A stretch of DNA of 64,000 nt from Clostridia bacterium (GTDB lineage Bacteria > Bacillota > Clostridia > TANB77 > UBA1234), in the NCBI GenBank assembly GCA_017521465.1, contig JAFXCN010000001.1, forward strand, positions 68,762 to 132,761. Direction: 5' to 3'. Every line of letters starts with the position of its first letter. The first letter of the stretch is position 1. The translations under genes were made by a program, and so were the position numbers. Below are positions 9,466-17,329 of the stretch, in pieces. Under the pieces are notes generated by a model, which was given only the letters and a program-made list of their open reading frames with translations, ran no database searches and had not been told where the DNA came from.

Positions 9466-11415
9466 CTATTTCAACTCTTCCAATGCTTTTATTTTATCTC
9501 TTATTTCAGCAGCTTTTTCAAATTCCATTTTTTCCGCATAGCTTAACATCTCAATAGTCAATTCATCTATTATTTGATTAATATCTTTTCCTTCTGTAAT
9601 ATATTCACTATCATCATTTTCTGCAAATGTAGCTTTAATATCATCTCTAATGTCTTTCTTTATACTTTGTGGTATGATTCCATGTTTCTCGTTATATTCC
9701 ATTTGAATTTTTCTTCTTCTATTAGTTTCAGAAATAGCTTTTTCCATAGATTCCGTTAATTCATCTGCATACATTATAACTCGTCCATTTACATTTCTTG
9801 CGGCTCTTCCTATAGTTTGGATTAAAGAACGTTCACTTCGTAAGAAACCTTCTTTATCTGCATCAAGAATTGCAACTAATGCAACTTCTGGCAAGTCCAA
9901 GCCTTCTCTTAATAAATTTATTCCAACTAACACATCATGTTTTCCCTGACGTAACTCTTTTAAAATTTTCATTCTTTCTAAAGTGTCAATATCCGAGTGC
10001 ATATATGTTACTTTAATTCCAACATCTTTTAAATATGCTGTTAAATCTTCTGCCATCTTCTTAGTTAGGGTAGTAACTAAAACTCTTTCTCCATTTGCTG
10101 TTACTATATTTATTTGTTCAATCAAATCATCAATTTGATTTTCAATTGGTTTAACTTCTATCTTCGGATCAAGAAGTCCAGTTGGTCTTATAATTTGTTC
10201 AACAACATTTTGAGTATGTTTTTCTTCGTAATCAGCTGGAGTAGCACTTACAAAAACAACTTGATTAATTCTATCTTCCCACTCTTCAAATTTAAGTGGT
10301 CTATTATCATAAGCTGATGGAAGTCTAAAGCCGTACTCAACCAAGCTATCTTTTCTTGCTCTATCACCATTATACATTGCTCTTACTTGTGGAACTGTAA
10401 CATGTGATTCATCAATTATCAAAAGAAAATCATCTGGAAAATAATCTATTAAAGTGTATGGTGCACTTCCTGGTTTTCTTCCACTTATATGTCTTGAATA
10501 GTTTTCAATACCTTGGCAGAAACCTGTCTCTTGCATCATTTCAATATCAAAATTTGTTCGTTGTTCAATTCTTTGAGCTTCAATTAATTTTTTATTATCA
10601 TTAAAATATTTTATTCTTTCTTCTAATTCTTCTTCGATTGTAACAATAGCTTTTTTCATCTTCTCTTTTGATGTAGCATAATGTGAATTAGGGAAAATTA
10701 AAACATGATTTCGAAGTCCAATCTTGTGTCCTGTTATCGGATTGATTTCTGTTATCTTATCTATTTCATCTCCGAAGAATTCTATTCTAAGCGCCTTTTC
10801 AGATTCGTTAGATGGATATACTTCGACAACATCTCCTCTAACTCTAAACTTTCCTCGCTTAAATTCCATTTCATTTCTGTCATATTGTCTATCAATTAAT
10901 TCTCTTAAAAGTTTATCACGTTCAATTTGCATTCCCGGTCTTAACGAAAGAGTAAGTCCGCTATAGTCTTCTGGATCACCCAAACCATATATACACGAAA
11001 CACTCGCCACGATTATTACATCTTTTCTTTCAAACAAAGCAGCTGTTGCAGAGTGTCTTAATTTATCAATTTCTTCATTAACCGCGGAATCTTTTTCTAT
11101 ATACGTATCTGTTTGTGGCATATATGCTTCTGGTTGGTAATAGTCGTAATATGATACAAAATATTCAACTGCGTTCTCTGGGAAGAACTCTTTGAATTCA
11201 CTATATAATTGCCCTGCAAGCGTTTTATTATGGGCCAAAATCAAAGTTGGTTTTTGCACTTCTTTTATTATATTAGCCATTGTAAAAGTTTTACCAGAAC
11301 CTGTAACACCAAGTAATGTCTGAAACTTATCTCCTGATTTTATTCCATTAACTAAACTTTTTATAGCCTCTGGTTGGTCACCCGTCGGCTCAAATTTTGA
11401 ATGTAATTTAAACAT
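9466..11415 (-). CDS. uvrB: Excinuclease ABC subunit UvrB
   Basis: A 649-residue DNA-damage helicase of nucleotide excision repair that receives DNA from UvrA and recruits UvrC. Walker A is [10 protein letters not shown] near residue 39; the beta-hairpin region ([21 protein letters not shown]) is complete; the helicase core has DESHVTVPQ and the QTIGRAARN motif VI. The C-terminal UVR domain ([21 protein letters not shown]) contacts UvrC. Length is slightly under 660, normal. uvrA is not adjacent; it lies at 47920-50757. Confidence 0.98.
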   Translation of the reverse strand: MFKLHSKFEPTGDQPEAIKSLVNGIKSGDKFQTLLGVTGSGKTFTMANIIKEVQKPTLILAHNKTLAGQLYSEFKEFFPENAVEYFVSYYDYYQPEAYMPQTDTYIEKDSAVNEEIDKLRHSATAALFERKDVIIVASVSCIYGLGDPEDYSGLTLSLRPGMQIERDKLLRELIDRQYDRNEMEFKRGKFRVRGDVVEVYPSNESEKALRIEFFGDEIDKITEINPITGHKIGLRNHVLIFPNSHYATSKEKMKKAIVTIEEELEERIKYFNDNKKLIEAQRIEQRTNFDIEMMQETGFCQGIENYSRHISGRKPGSAPYTLIDYFPDDFLLIIDESHVTVPQVRAMYNGDRARKDSLVEYGFRLPSAYDNRPLKFEEWEDRINQVVFVSATPADYEEKHTQNVVEQIIRPTGLLDPKIEVKPIENQIDDLIEQINIVTANGERVLVTTLTKKMAEDLTAYLKDVGIKVTYMHSDIDTLERMKILKELRQGKHDVLVGINLLREGLDLPEVALVAILDADKEGFLRSERSLIQTIGRAARNVNGRVIMYADELTESMEKAISETNRRRKIQMEYNEKHGIIPQSIKKDIRDDIKATFAENDDSEYITEGKDINQIIDELTIEMLSYAEKMEFEKAAEIRDKIKALEELK

Positions 11416-11437
11416 AATCTTCTCTCCTATGGCTAGG

Positions 11438-11466
11438 ATTATACCATATAATGCAGTATTTGTTAA
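11438..11466 (-). promoter_or_regulatory. uvrB promoter
   Basis: Minus strand TTAACA (11466-11461), 17 bp, TATAAT (11443-11438). No SOS box was recognised around it. Confidence 0.8.
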
Positions 11467-11482
11467 TATGTAATACTAATAT

Positions 11483-11520
11483 AAAAAATGCCAATGGGCA
11501 GATGACCCCATTGGCATTAA
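11483..11520 (-). terminator. Terminator of the tRNA-like cluster
   Basis: Minus strand TAATGCCAATGGGG, short loop, CCCATTGGCATT followed by a T run. Its AATGCCAATGGG stem core recurs in the terminators at 11985 and 14098. Confidence 0.92.
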
Positions 11521-11524
11521 CTCG

Positions 11525-11656
11525 TACGGATAGCAGGATTTGAACCTGCATTTCTTCACTAATTATGTACTCCCAGTGGTCTGGTTGTACTCATTTGCTT
11601 TCACTCGCCGTTACTTGCAAAAAAGTGAAGTGCTTTACCTTTTAAGCTATATCCGC
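11525..11656 (-). ncRNA. tRNA-like RNA 3, anticodon loop replaced by a 63-nt insert
   Basis: Cloverleaf on the minus strand: acceptor GCGGATA (11656-11650) with TATCCGT (11532-11526, first pair G-U); T8 A9; D stem GCTT/AAGC with an eight-base loop AAAAGGTA keeping G18G19; A26; a 7-bp stem CTTCACT (11630-11624) with AGTGAAG (11560-11554); four-base variable loop; T arm GCAGG-TTCAAAT-CCTGC. Instead of a 7-nt anticodon loop there are 63 nt, holding TTTGC/GCAAA and a hairpin GTAC-AA-CCAG-ACCA-CTGG-GA-GTAC. CTTCACT could also pair with a nearer AGTGAA (about 11605-11600), so alternative folds are possible. No CCA is encoded. It cannot decode in a normal way. Confidence 0.72.
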
Positions 11657-11664
11657 TAACAAAA

Positions 11665-11739
11665 TGGTGGGTGCAAAAGGACTCGAACCTCTACTCTCGA
11701 GCATGGTCACTCGCGTCTTACCATTTAGACTATACACCC
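11665..11739 (-). tRNA. tRNA-like RNA 2, non-standard anticodon arm, encoded CCA
   Basis: Acceptor GGGTGTA with TGCACCC, T8 A9, D stem GTCT/AGAC, loop AAATGGTA with G18G19, five-base variable loop, T arm AGAGG-TTCGAGT-CCTTT, A73 and an encoded CCA (11667-11665). The anticodon arm has only 16 nt: CGAG/CTCG around TGACCATG, or five pairs around GACCAT. A standard 7-nt loop with U33 and purine 37 cannot be drawn. It may be a tRNA (GAC, Val, is the nearest reading) with a one-base deletion or a specialised RNA. Four nucleotides separate it from tRNA-like RNA 1. Confidence 0.65.
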
Positions 11740-11743
11740 ACAG

Positions 11744-11861
11744 CGTAGGAAGCAGGATTCAAACCTGCATCTTTTTGAAGCAGAGGAAGGAGTGATCAGT
11801 TCCTTCCAAATTACGCTTTAAAAGCAGCTTCAAAACGTTCTATCAATTGAACTATTCCCAC
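11744..11861 (-). ncRNA. tRNA-like RNA 1, anticodon loop replaced by a 45-nt insert
   Basis: Acceptor GTGGGAA (11861-11855) with TTCCTAC (11751-11745), including a G3:U70 pair; T8 A9; D stem GTTC/GAAC with loop AATTGATA; G26; a perfect 9-bp stem TTTTGAAGC (11835-11827) with GCTTCAAAA (11781-11773); four-base variable loop AGAT; T arm GCAGG-TTTGAAT-CCTGC; G73. The 45 nt enclosed by the 9-bp stem contain GGAAGGA-ACTGATCAC-TCCTTCC. G19 and C56 of ordinary tRNAs are both changed, to A19 and U56, which can still pair. It cannot decode normally. G3:U70 is the known alanine identity element. Confidence 0.72.
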
Positions 11862-11916
11862 ACACAGACAAAAATACTTGCCGATCACTTGATAACCTTA
11901 TCTTACGACATGGGCA

Positions 11917-11945
11917 ATTATATCACCTTTGCTAATTATTGTCAA
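11917..11945 (-). promoter_or_regulatory. Consensus promoter of the tRNA-like cluster
   Basis: Minus strand TTGACA (11945-11940), exactly 17 bp, TATAAT (11922-11917): a perfect sigma-A promoter. It is followed by a leader of about 48 nt before tRNA-like RNA 1. Together with the terminator at 11483-11520 it defines one transcript of about 420 nt. Confidence 0.93.
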
Positions 11946-11984
11946 TTGCCAAATTAAATTATGTACACAAGAGCTTCTTTTAAT

Positions 11985-12021
11985 AAAAAACGCCAATGAG
12001 TCCGCACCTCATTGGCGTTTT
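11985..12021 (-). terminator. Terminator of the serpin-like gene
   Basis: AAAAAACGCCAATGAG, loop, CTCATTGGCGTTTT. It faces the tRNA-like promoter and closes the gene ending at 12024. Confidence 0.9.
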
Positions 12022-12023
12022 AT

Positions 12024-13565
12024 TTATTTAATTTCAAATTCATTTGAGTAAAAATCAATATATCCATTGTCGTATGTATCTTTTACTATTCTAAAAGTTC
12101 CATTACCTAATTCTCCATAAAATCTAGTCCAATCTATATCTTGTTTAAATTGTCCATTTTCATCTAGTATATAAGCTATTTCTTCAAATATCATTTCAGT
12201 TTGTGGTGCCATATTATACCATTCATCAGCTATTTTTTGTTGTAATTTATAACTCTTTCCCCAACCATAAGGATTTTCATTTTTGTCTGTAATTACTATT
12301 GTCGCACCATTTCGTCTTAGAGTATCCATTAAAACTTCTATAGTAACTTTCTCTTTATCTCTATTAATTATAATTTGTTCTGTCTTTGTACCTATATCAT
12401 CTTTTGATGCAACTTGCATTCCATCTGGTATGTATGCGCTTGTGCTATTTCCTTCATTTTCTTGTGATGGTTGTTCTTTAGGATTTTCATTTATTTGCAC
12501 GTCATTTTGAACTGATGATATATCAGATATTTTAGCTGCAAAGTATGGTAATGCTTTATTTTGTTCTACTAAAAATACTGTAAATGTTTGATCCACATTA
12601 AATTTTCTTGGTTCTTGTGGTTTTGCGCTTGTTGCTCTTACTGACATTCCTGCTTCGCTCTTAATCTTTCCGCCTTTTTCATCTAACTCAAATTGTATTG
12701 TTTGTAAAGCTTTGTCTATTATATATTCATCTCCATTTGAAAAATAAAATGGTTTATTTTCAACTTCAGTTATCTCTTCTTTTAAATCAAAAGTTATATA
12801 AGGCATTTTAAATGTATCATTATTTCTTAAAAACTTTCCATCACTATAGTTTTCACTTTCACGCATAATGCTATTGTAAATATCTAAGAAGTTTTTTTCT
12901 TTATTTCCTACTGATACAATTATTTCATCGTTGCCTTTAGTTTTTATTTTCAATGCAAAATCATCTTCAGAGTTATAATATAAAACATCAATTTGTTCTC
13001 TTACTTCTTTTTTAGTTTTTCCATTAATTCCAAAGTATCTTACATTATTATATTGTCCAAATATTCCATTTTCTAATTTGCTAAATTCTTTTGGATATTC
13101 AAATTTTTTCTTTAACATTGAATACAAGAAATAATCTTTTTCTCCAGCTCCCCCCCAATTAAAATCATCTAATATATCACTTGTTTCATCAAACTTTTCT
13201 TTTATTGCTTTCTCTATTTCTGCTTTTAATTCAAGAGTTGGTCTGCCATATGTTTTATAGTAACTATCTTCTGATAAATCATTTACAGTAAATGTACCTT
13301 TGTTAAGATTATCTACAATGTTTGAATTTTTAGGGAATACTATATCTTGTTTTGCTAAATCATTTTTCAAGTCATTCCATATCAAATTAAATGTTCCACA
13401 CCAAGCAGCATTATCTGATATTTCATCTTCTAAGGAAGTAACTATTTTTATATTTTTATTATTAACATTTTTTCCAACATCTTCTGAATCAAAAGAATTT
13501 GCTGATAAATAAATTCCTGTAGCTATAAGTGCAACTACTATTATACTAATTAATATTTTTTTCAT
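12024..13565 (-). CDS. Exported protein with serpin-like region and C-terminal Ig-like domain
   Basis: A 513-residue protein. The start at 13565 is chosen because GGAGG precedes it by a normal gap; an ATG 14 codons upstream has none. Residues 1-22 form a signal/anchor helix. Residues 285-350 follow the serpin pattern: ALQTIQFELDEKGGKIKSEA (hinge and reactive-loop position), then FNVDQTFTVFLVE, matching the serpin F-x-x-D-x-P-F strand. Residues 395-513 resemble the bacterial Ig-like domain often seen in Clostridia (YGWGKSYKLQQKIADEWYNM, then DWTRFYGELGNGTFRIVK). Membership of the serpin family is inferred from local pattern and could be wrong; the Ig-like domain is firmer. Confidence 0.6.
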   Translation of the reverse strand: MKKILISIIVVALIATGIYLSANSFDSEDVGKNVNNKNIKIVTSLEDEISDNAAWCGTFNLIWNDLKNDLAKQDIVFPKNSNIVDNLNKGTFTVNDLSEDSYYKTYGRPTLELKAEIEKAIKEKFDETSDILDDFNWGGAGEKDYFLYSMLKKKFEYPKEFSKLENGIFGQYNNVRYFGINGKTKKEVREQIDVLYYNSEDDFALKIKTKGNDEIIVSVGNKEKNFLDIYNSIMRESENYSDGKFLRNNDTFKMPYITFDLKEEITEVENKPFYFSNGDEYIIDKALQTIQFELDEKGGKIKSEAGMSVRATSAKPQEPRKFNVDQTFTVFLVEQNKALPYFAAKISDISSVQNDVQINENPKEQPSQENEGNSTSAYIPDGMQVASKDDIGTKTEQIIINRDKEKVTIEVLMDTLRRNGATIVITDKNENPYGWGKSYKLQQKIADEWYNMAPQTEMIFEEIAYILDENGQFKQDIDWTRFYGELGNGTFRIVKDTYDNGYIDFYSNEFEIK

Positions 13566-13694
13566 ATTTATCGCCTCCATATAATTATTAGACAATTTCA
13601 TTTTCAAAAAGTTTCACTAATGTTCTTAAATTATACTATCATAAAATTAAATTACTATCAATTTTAATTAAATTATTTTACTGCTTAAAACAAC

Positions 13695-13729
13695 AAAAAA
13701 ACTGTGTTCTAAATTGAACACAGTTTTTA
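13695..13729 (-). terminator. Terminator after the 82-residue gene
   Basis: AAAAAACTGTGTTC, loop, GAACACAGTTTTT. Confidence 0.9.
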
Positions 13730-13737
13730 TTTTTAAA

Positions 13738-13986
13738 TCAATGTAACGGAGTCGGCACTATCCATCCTGTACAACAACCTTTAACATTTCGCCCATCAAT
13801 AAACACACTACCATCCGAAAAGAAAGTAATATTAGAATATCCACCATACTCAGCTACCAAACTTTTACGCTTTTCAAATTCTTCTCTATCTTTTGACAGA
13901 AGCATAAAAATTTGATTACTAACCTTTATATGTTTATCTCTAAGTTCCAACATTTCATAAAGTGATAACATCGTTTTCTTTGCCAT
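13738..13986 (-). CDS. Small hypothetical protein
   Basis: An 82-residue protein I do not recognise. The N-terminal half is helical and charged (LYEMLELRDKHIKVSNQIFML), the C-terminal half has a Gly/Cys-containing strand region (SDGSVFIDGRNVKGCCTGW). No signal or membrane segment. A strong GAGGAGGAG site precedes the ATG at 13986 and a terminator follows, so it is probably a single-gene unit. Confidence 0.7.
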   Translation of the reverse strand: MAKKTMLSLYEMLELRDKHIKVSNQIFMLLSKDREEFEKRKSLVAEYGGYSNITFFSDGSVFIDGRNVKGCCTGWIVPTPLH

Positions 13987-14097
13987 GACTACTCCTCCTC
14001 TTGATAAAAATTATCTACAGGTTACCTTTTTGGAATGATTCTAATAATTTATATCACATTTTATGTAAATTTACAATATATATTGCAATTTATTATG

Positions 14098-14137
14098 AAA
14101 AAACTGCCAATGAGTCCGTCCCCCATTGGCAGTTTTC
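14098..14137 (-). terminator. Terminator after the transporter lipoprotein gene
   Basis: AAAAAACTGCCAATGAG, loop, CCATTGGCAGTTTT; shares the GCCAATG stem core with those at 11483 and 11985. Confidence 0.9.
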
Positions 14138-14138
14138 A

Positions 14139-15002
14139 TTATAATTCATAAATACTCATCCAGTCGCCTATTTTATAAAATAGTTGAGCTGTTATTTCTT
14201 TATATTCTTTTATTTTCTCGTATTCCTCGTTTTTAGTTAATTCATTTACTTTAGTTCCAATTTCTTTTAATGAATTCGCCGTATTTAATAGAATTGATAC
14301 TTCATCTTGATTAAATTCTGATAAATCACTAATTACAGCATCTAAGTTTGTAAAGTCAACAATTGATCTATCATATTCATATCCATTTGCGGTATATTCA
14401 TCATAATATACATTTTCATCTACCCAATATAATGTATCCATTAATCTTGTTAAAATTTCTTTTTCTGCAAGTTTATTATACAATGTAATTTTTTCACCTA
14501 ACTCAGATGTGTCTGCTTTTTCGATTGTAACATCCACAATTCTATAATTATATGAATATCCATATTCATCAGTATATGGTTCAAGCTTTAAAGTTCCTTT
14601 TACTAATACTGCCGCTTCTGTAAAATCAATTGGTTTTCCTTTTTCAGTAAATATCGCTATAGTATTTGTTATTTTAGTATCACTTGGCAAGCAATATGGA
14701 CAAGTTTGATATGGTAAATTCATAAGATATCCAAAACTTCCATCATATCCCATTATTGGAGATAAATAGCCAAGAGCTGTTACTGTTTTATTATTGTATT
14801 CCTTTAATGCTTCTAGCTCTACCAAATCACTAAACCTTATTTGATATGAGCCATCAGACATTATTCTTGCTGCATTCAATACATTTTTTGTTTTCGTTAT
14901 ATCATTATTAGAACTTTCTGTATTGTTTGAACATCCTACAATCATAAACATAGAAATAATTATTAATAGAAAAATACTGCTTATCTTTAATTTACTTTTC
15001 AT
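14139..15002 (-). CDS. Lipoprotein of an ABC transporter operon, possibly metal binding
   Basis: A 287-residue lipoprotein. The start at 15002 follows AAAGGAG; an upstream in-frame start lacks a site. The signal ends in the lipobox SMFMIVGC, so the mature N-terminal cysteine would be lipidated. Residues 70-160 resemble the DUF3299-type pattern: LGYLSPIMGYDGSFGYLMN, then PYQTCPYCLPSD with a CxxC that could bind metal. The gene overlaps the end of the permease gene by 11 bp, so the two are coupled. With the ATPase and the His-rich permease it looks like a metal-related export or extraction system; this function is inference. Confidence 0.65.
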   Translation of the reverse strand: MKSKLKISSIFLLIIISMFMIVGCSNNTESSNNDITKTKNVLNAARIMSDGSYQIRFSDLVELEALKEYNNKTVTALGYLSPIMGYDGSFGYLMNLPYQTCPYCLPSDTKITNTIAIFTEKGKPIDFTEAAVLVKGTLKLEPYTDEYGYSYNYRIVDVTIEKADTSELGEKITLYNKLAEKEILTRLMDTLYWVDENVYYDEYTANGYEYDRSIVDFTNLDAVISDLSEFNQDEVSILLNTANSLKEIGTKVNELTKNEEYEKIKEYKEITAQLFYKIGDWMSIYEL

Positions 15003-16176
15003 TTTCCAAACTCCTTTCAAACATTTTTGCAAGACTTATCAATGTAGGTATTAAACTTACTATAACTACTATACCCATTATTAAATATTCTCCCATGTAT
15101 ACCTTTGAATAATTCATAACTATTCCAACTGCAGCAGTAATATTATTAACTAACATTAATGAGAACCTTGTAAATATAAATGCAATTACAACACCAACTA
15201 TACTTACAATAATATTTTGTATAAGAATTATTCCTGTAATATTTTTTCTTTGTAACCCTAATAATCTCATCAGTAAGACATCTTTTTTTACATCCTGCAT
15301 CATCATAAGATTTATCATATATATAATTACAAATGACATTACTCCGATTACTGCACACAATATATAAACTATATTTTTAACAAGGTCGATATTACTTAAT
15401 AAATCTCTAAGAACTGTTGATGGATTTACTGCTATAACTCCACCTTTTTTATTTAGTTCACTAATTAAATTTAACGCAACTGATGGATTGCTCGTTTTCA
15501 CTAAAATAGCTGTATATTTTTGTTCTTCGTGATTTTCATGTTCTTCGTTAGCTTCATCAGTTACTTCATCATGTTCACTATGTGTCTTCCATACACTATC
15601 TACTTTTGTGAATAATGTATTATCGTATGCTGTATGTGTTTTTTCTAATATTCCAACTACAGTATAAGGTTTGTTCTCATGTGAATGTGCACTTTCAGCT
15701 ATGCCATGACTACCTATAACTTTATCACCTACAGATAAATCATTTTCTTTTGCAACATTACTTCCTAAAACAATTTCAAAAGCATCATCAAAATATTTAC
15801 CTTCTTTTAAATTTTTAGTTGCTAAAAATGATTTCTCAGTTCCTACAATCAAACTACCTTTATAATTATCTCCAGTAGCAAATGGTACAACTTCTCGCAC
15901 ATCTCTATTATGCAACAATTCTTCATATACTTCGCCATCTATTGTATCCGAAGCAGTGCCTGTAAAGAACATTGTAGACATTACTAAATCTGTAGAGCTT
16001 CCTGGTGCTCCTACAACCAAATCATAATATGATGCTGTTGAAATTATCCCATCATTTATTTGTCCTGCAACATTAAAACTAAACATTATAATTAATGTTG
16101 ATATTATAATTGCAATAGTTGTCATTAAAAATTTTGATTTTCTTGTTAGAAGGTTTTTAATAGAAAATTTAAACAT
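14992..16176 (-). CDS. FtsX/MacB-type ABC transporter permease with His-rich loop
   Basis: A 394-residue permease with the MacB layout: one N-terminal helix (about residues 14-36), a large extracytoplasmic domain, and three C-terminal helices (about 270-385). The outer domain has an unusual His/Glu-rich segment: ESAHSHENKPYTV near residue 160 and TLFTKVDSVWKTHSEHDE running into HENHEEQKY near 215. Such stretches bind divalent metals such as zinc in other proteins. The start overlaps the ATPase stop by one base (TAATG). Substrate is not shown by the sequence. Confidence 0.85.
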   Translation of the reverse strand: MFKFSIKNLLTRKSKFLMTTIAIIISTLIIMFSFNVAGQINDGIISTASYYDLVVGAPGSSTDLVMSTMFFTGTASDTIDGEVYEELLHNRDVREVVPFATGDNYKGSLIVGTEKSFLATKNLKEGKYFDDAFEIVLGSNVAKENDLSVGDKVIGSHGIAESAHSHENKPYTVVGILEKTHTAYDNTLFTKVDSVWKTHSEHDEVTDEANEEHENHEEQKYTAILVKTSNPSVALNLISELNKKGGVIAVNPSTVLRDLLSNIDLVKNIVYILCAVIGVMSFVIIYMINLMMMQDVKKDVLLMRLLGLQRKNITGIILIQNIIVSIVGVVIAFIFTRFSLMLVNNITAAVGIVMNYSKVYMGEYLIMGIVVIVSLIPTLISLAKMFERSLENEK

Positions 16177-16823
16177 TATTTCTTACCTCCTTTTACAAGT
16201 ATGTCTTCAAAATGAATTACTTCATCAGCAAATTTAGCCATTCTATCATCATGTGTTACAAATATCATTACATGATTTGATTTTTTATGAAACTTGTCCA
16301 AAAGCTCTATTATTTCAATTCCTTTTTCATAATTCAAACTTCCTGTTGGCTCATCCGCTAATATTATCTTTGGTGATTTTATCAAAGACCTTGCAATTGC
16401 AACTCTCTGTTTTTCACCACCAGATAATTTTTTTACTTTAATTTTTCTTTTATTTTTTAATCCAACTTGTTCTAATATATTATCAATATCTATACAATCT
16501 ATTTTCTCAATTTTAAGTAAATTTAAATTGTCTTCTACTGTCATATCTTCCATCAACTTAAAATCTTGAAATATATATCCGATATTTTTCAATCTAAAAT
16601 TATCTTTTTCTTTTTGTGTAAGATTTGTTACTTCTATATCATCAACAAACACCCTACCTTCATTCGGTGTAACTATTCCAGCTATTATATTTAATAATGT
16701 GGTTTTTCCCGAACCAGAAACACCTAAAATAGCATAACTTTTTCCATCTTTAAATTCTATATTTTTTAAATGAATCTTTGTATCTTCATTAAAATCTTTT
16801 TTTACCTTTTCAACCCTTATCAT
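16176..16823 (-). CDS. ABC transporter ATP-binding protein (LolD/MacB type)
   Basis: A 215-residue ATPase. Walker A is GVSGSGKTT near residue 34, the Q-loop is YIFQDFKLM, the signature LSGGEKQRVAIARSL near 134, Walker B IILADEPTGSL near 155 and the switch His is in VTHDDRMA. Members of this subfamily drive mechanotransmission-type permeases rather than import. It is the first transporter gene of the unit ATPase-permease-lipoprotein, with TAATG coupling to the permease. Confidence 0.92.
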   Translation of the reverse strand: MIRVEKVKKDFNEDTKIHLKNIEFKDGKSYAILGVSGSGKTTLLNIIAGIVTPNEGRVFVDDIEVTNLTQKEKDNFRLKNIGYIFQDFKLMEDMTVEDNLNLLKIEKIDCIDIDNILEQVGLKNKRKIKVKKLSGGEKQRVAIARSLIKSPKIILADEPTGSLNYEKGIEIIELLDKFHKKSNHVMIFVTHDDRMAKFADEVIHFEDILVKGGKK

Positions 16824-16867
16824 ATTTCCTCCTTCAATTAAATATTATATAGTTTATGATAAGTTTA

Positions 16868-17161
16868 CTATTCATTTAATTGTACTTTCAAAAGCAAAAC
16901 ATCAAAATCAATTATATTTCTTGATATAGTTATCATTTTCAAAATTAATTCTATATGTTTAGCTATATAAATTAAACAAGTACCACAAAAAAGAGTTTCT
17001 AATATTTCTTTTGCATTTTGTATATTTAAACATTTACCGCAATTAAATTGATTACATTCAATAATATGTGAATCACATGCTGTTATATAATTACAAAAAA
17101 TAGTAAAAGTAAGTACAATGCAAAAAGAGCATAACATTAATCTATATATTGTTTTTTTCAT
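16868..17161 (-). CDS. Small Cys/His-rich membrane protein
   Basis: A 97-residue protein with an N-terminal signal/anchor helix (LMLCSFCIVLTFTIFCNYI) and probably a second hydrophobic segment (LFCGTCLIYIAKHIELIL). Between them lies CDSHIIECNQFNCGKCL, a dense Cys/His cluster that could hold a metal ion. It begins the unit that continues with the ABC transporter 45 bp downstream, which fits a metal-related role for the group. No family name recognised. Confidence 0.65.
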   Translation of the reverse strand: MKKTIYRLMLCSFCIVLTFTIFCNYITACDSHIIECNQFNCGKCLNIQNAKEILETLFCGTCLIYIAKHIELILKMITISRNIIDFDVLLLKVQLNE

Positions 17162-17181
17162 ATAATCTCACCTACTCAAAA

Positions 17182-17210
17182 ATTATATCATAATAGATTT
17201 TTTTTGTTAA
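17182..17210 (-). promoter_or_regulatory. Promoter of the Cys-rich/ABC transporter unit
   Basis: Minus strand TTAACA (17210-17205), 17 bp, TATAAT (17187-17182). Confidence 0.8.
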
Positions 17211-17244
17211 TATGAATATTTTCTATTTCGGCCTTAATATTATG

Positions 17245-17273
17245 TTGACTTTTGCTACTAACCGTGATACACT
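17245..17273 (+). promoter_or_regulatory. Promoter of the histidine phosphatase cassette
   Basis: TTGACT (17245-17250), 17 bp, TACACT (17268-17273), preceded by TTATG as at 20486. Confidence 0.75.
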
Positions 17274-17329
17274 ATCCGCGAAAACACAGATGTACTATAT
17301 CCAACTCAATTTTTGAAGGAGGACTTGTC

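Noticed and set aside
11525-11861. Ordinary tRNA genes, tmRNA, allo-tRNA or tRNAs with group I introns
   Set aside because: No standard anticodon arm fits any of the three. There is no tag reading frame or the size of tmRNA. Allo-tRNAs differ in acceptor/T-arm length, which is normal here. Inserts of 45 and 63 nt are far too short for a group I intron and have no core.
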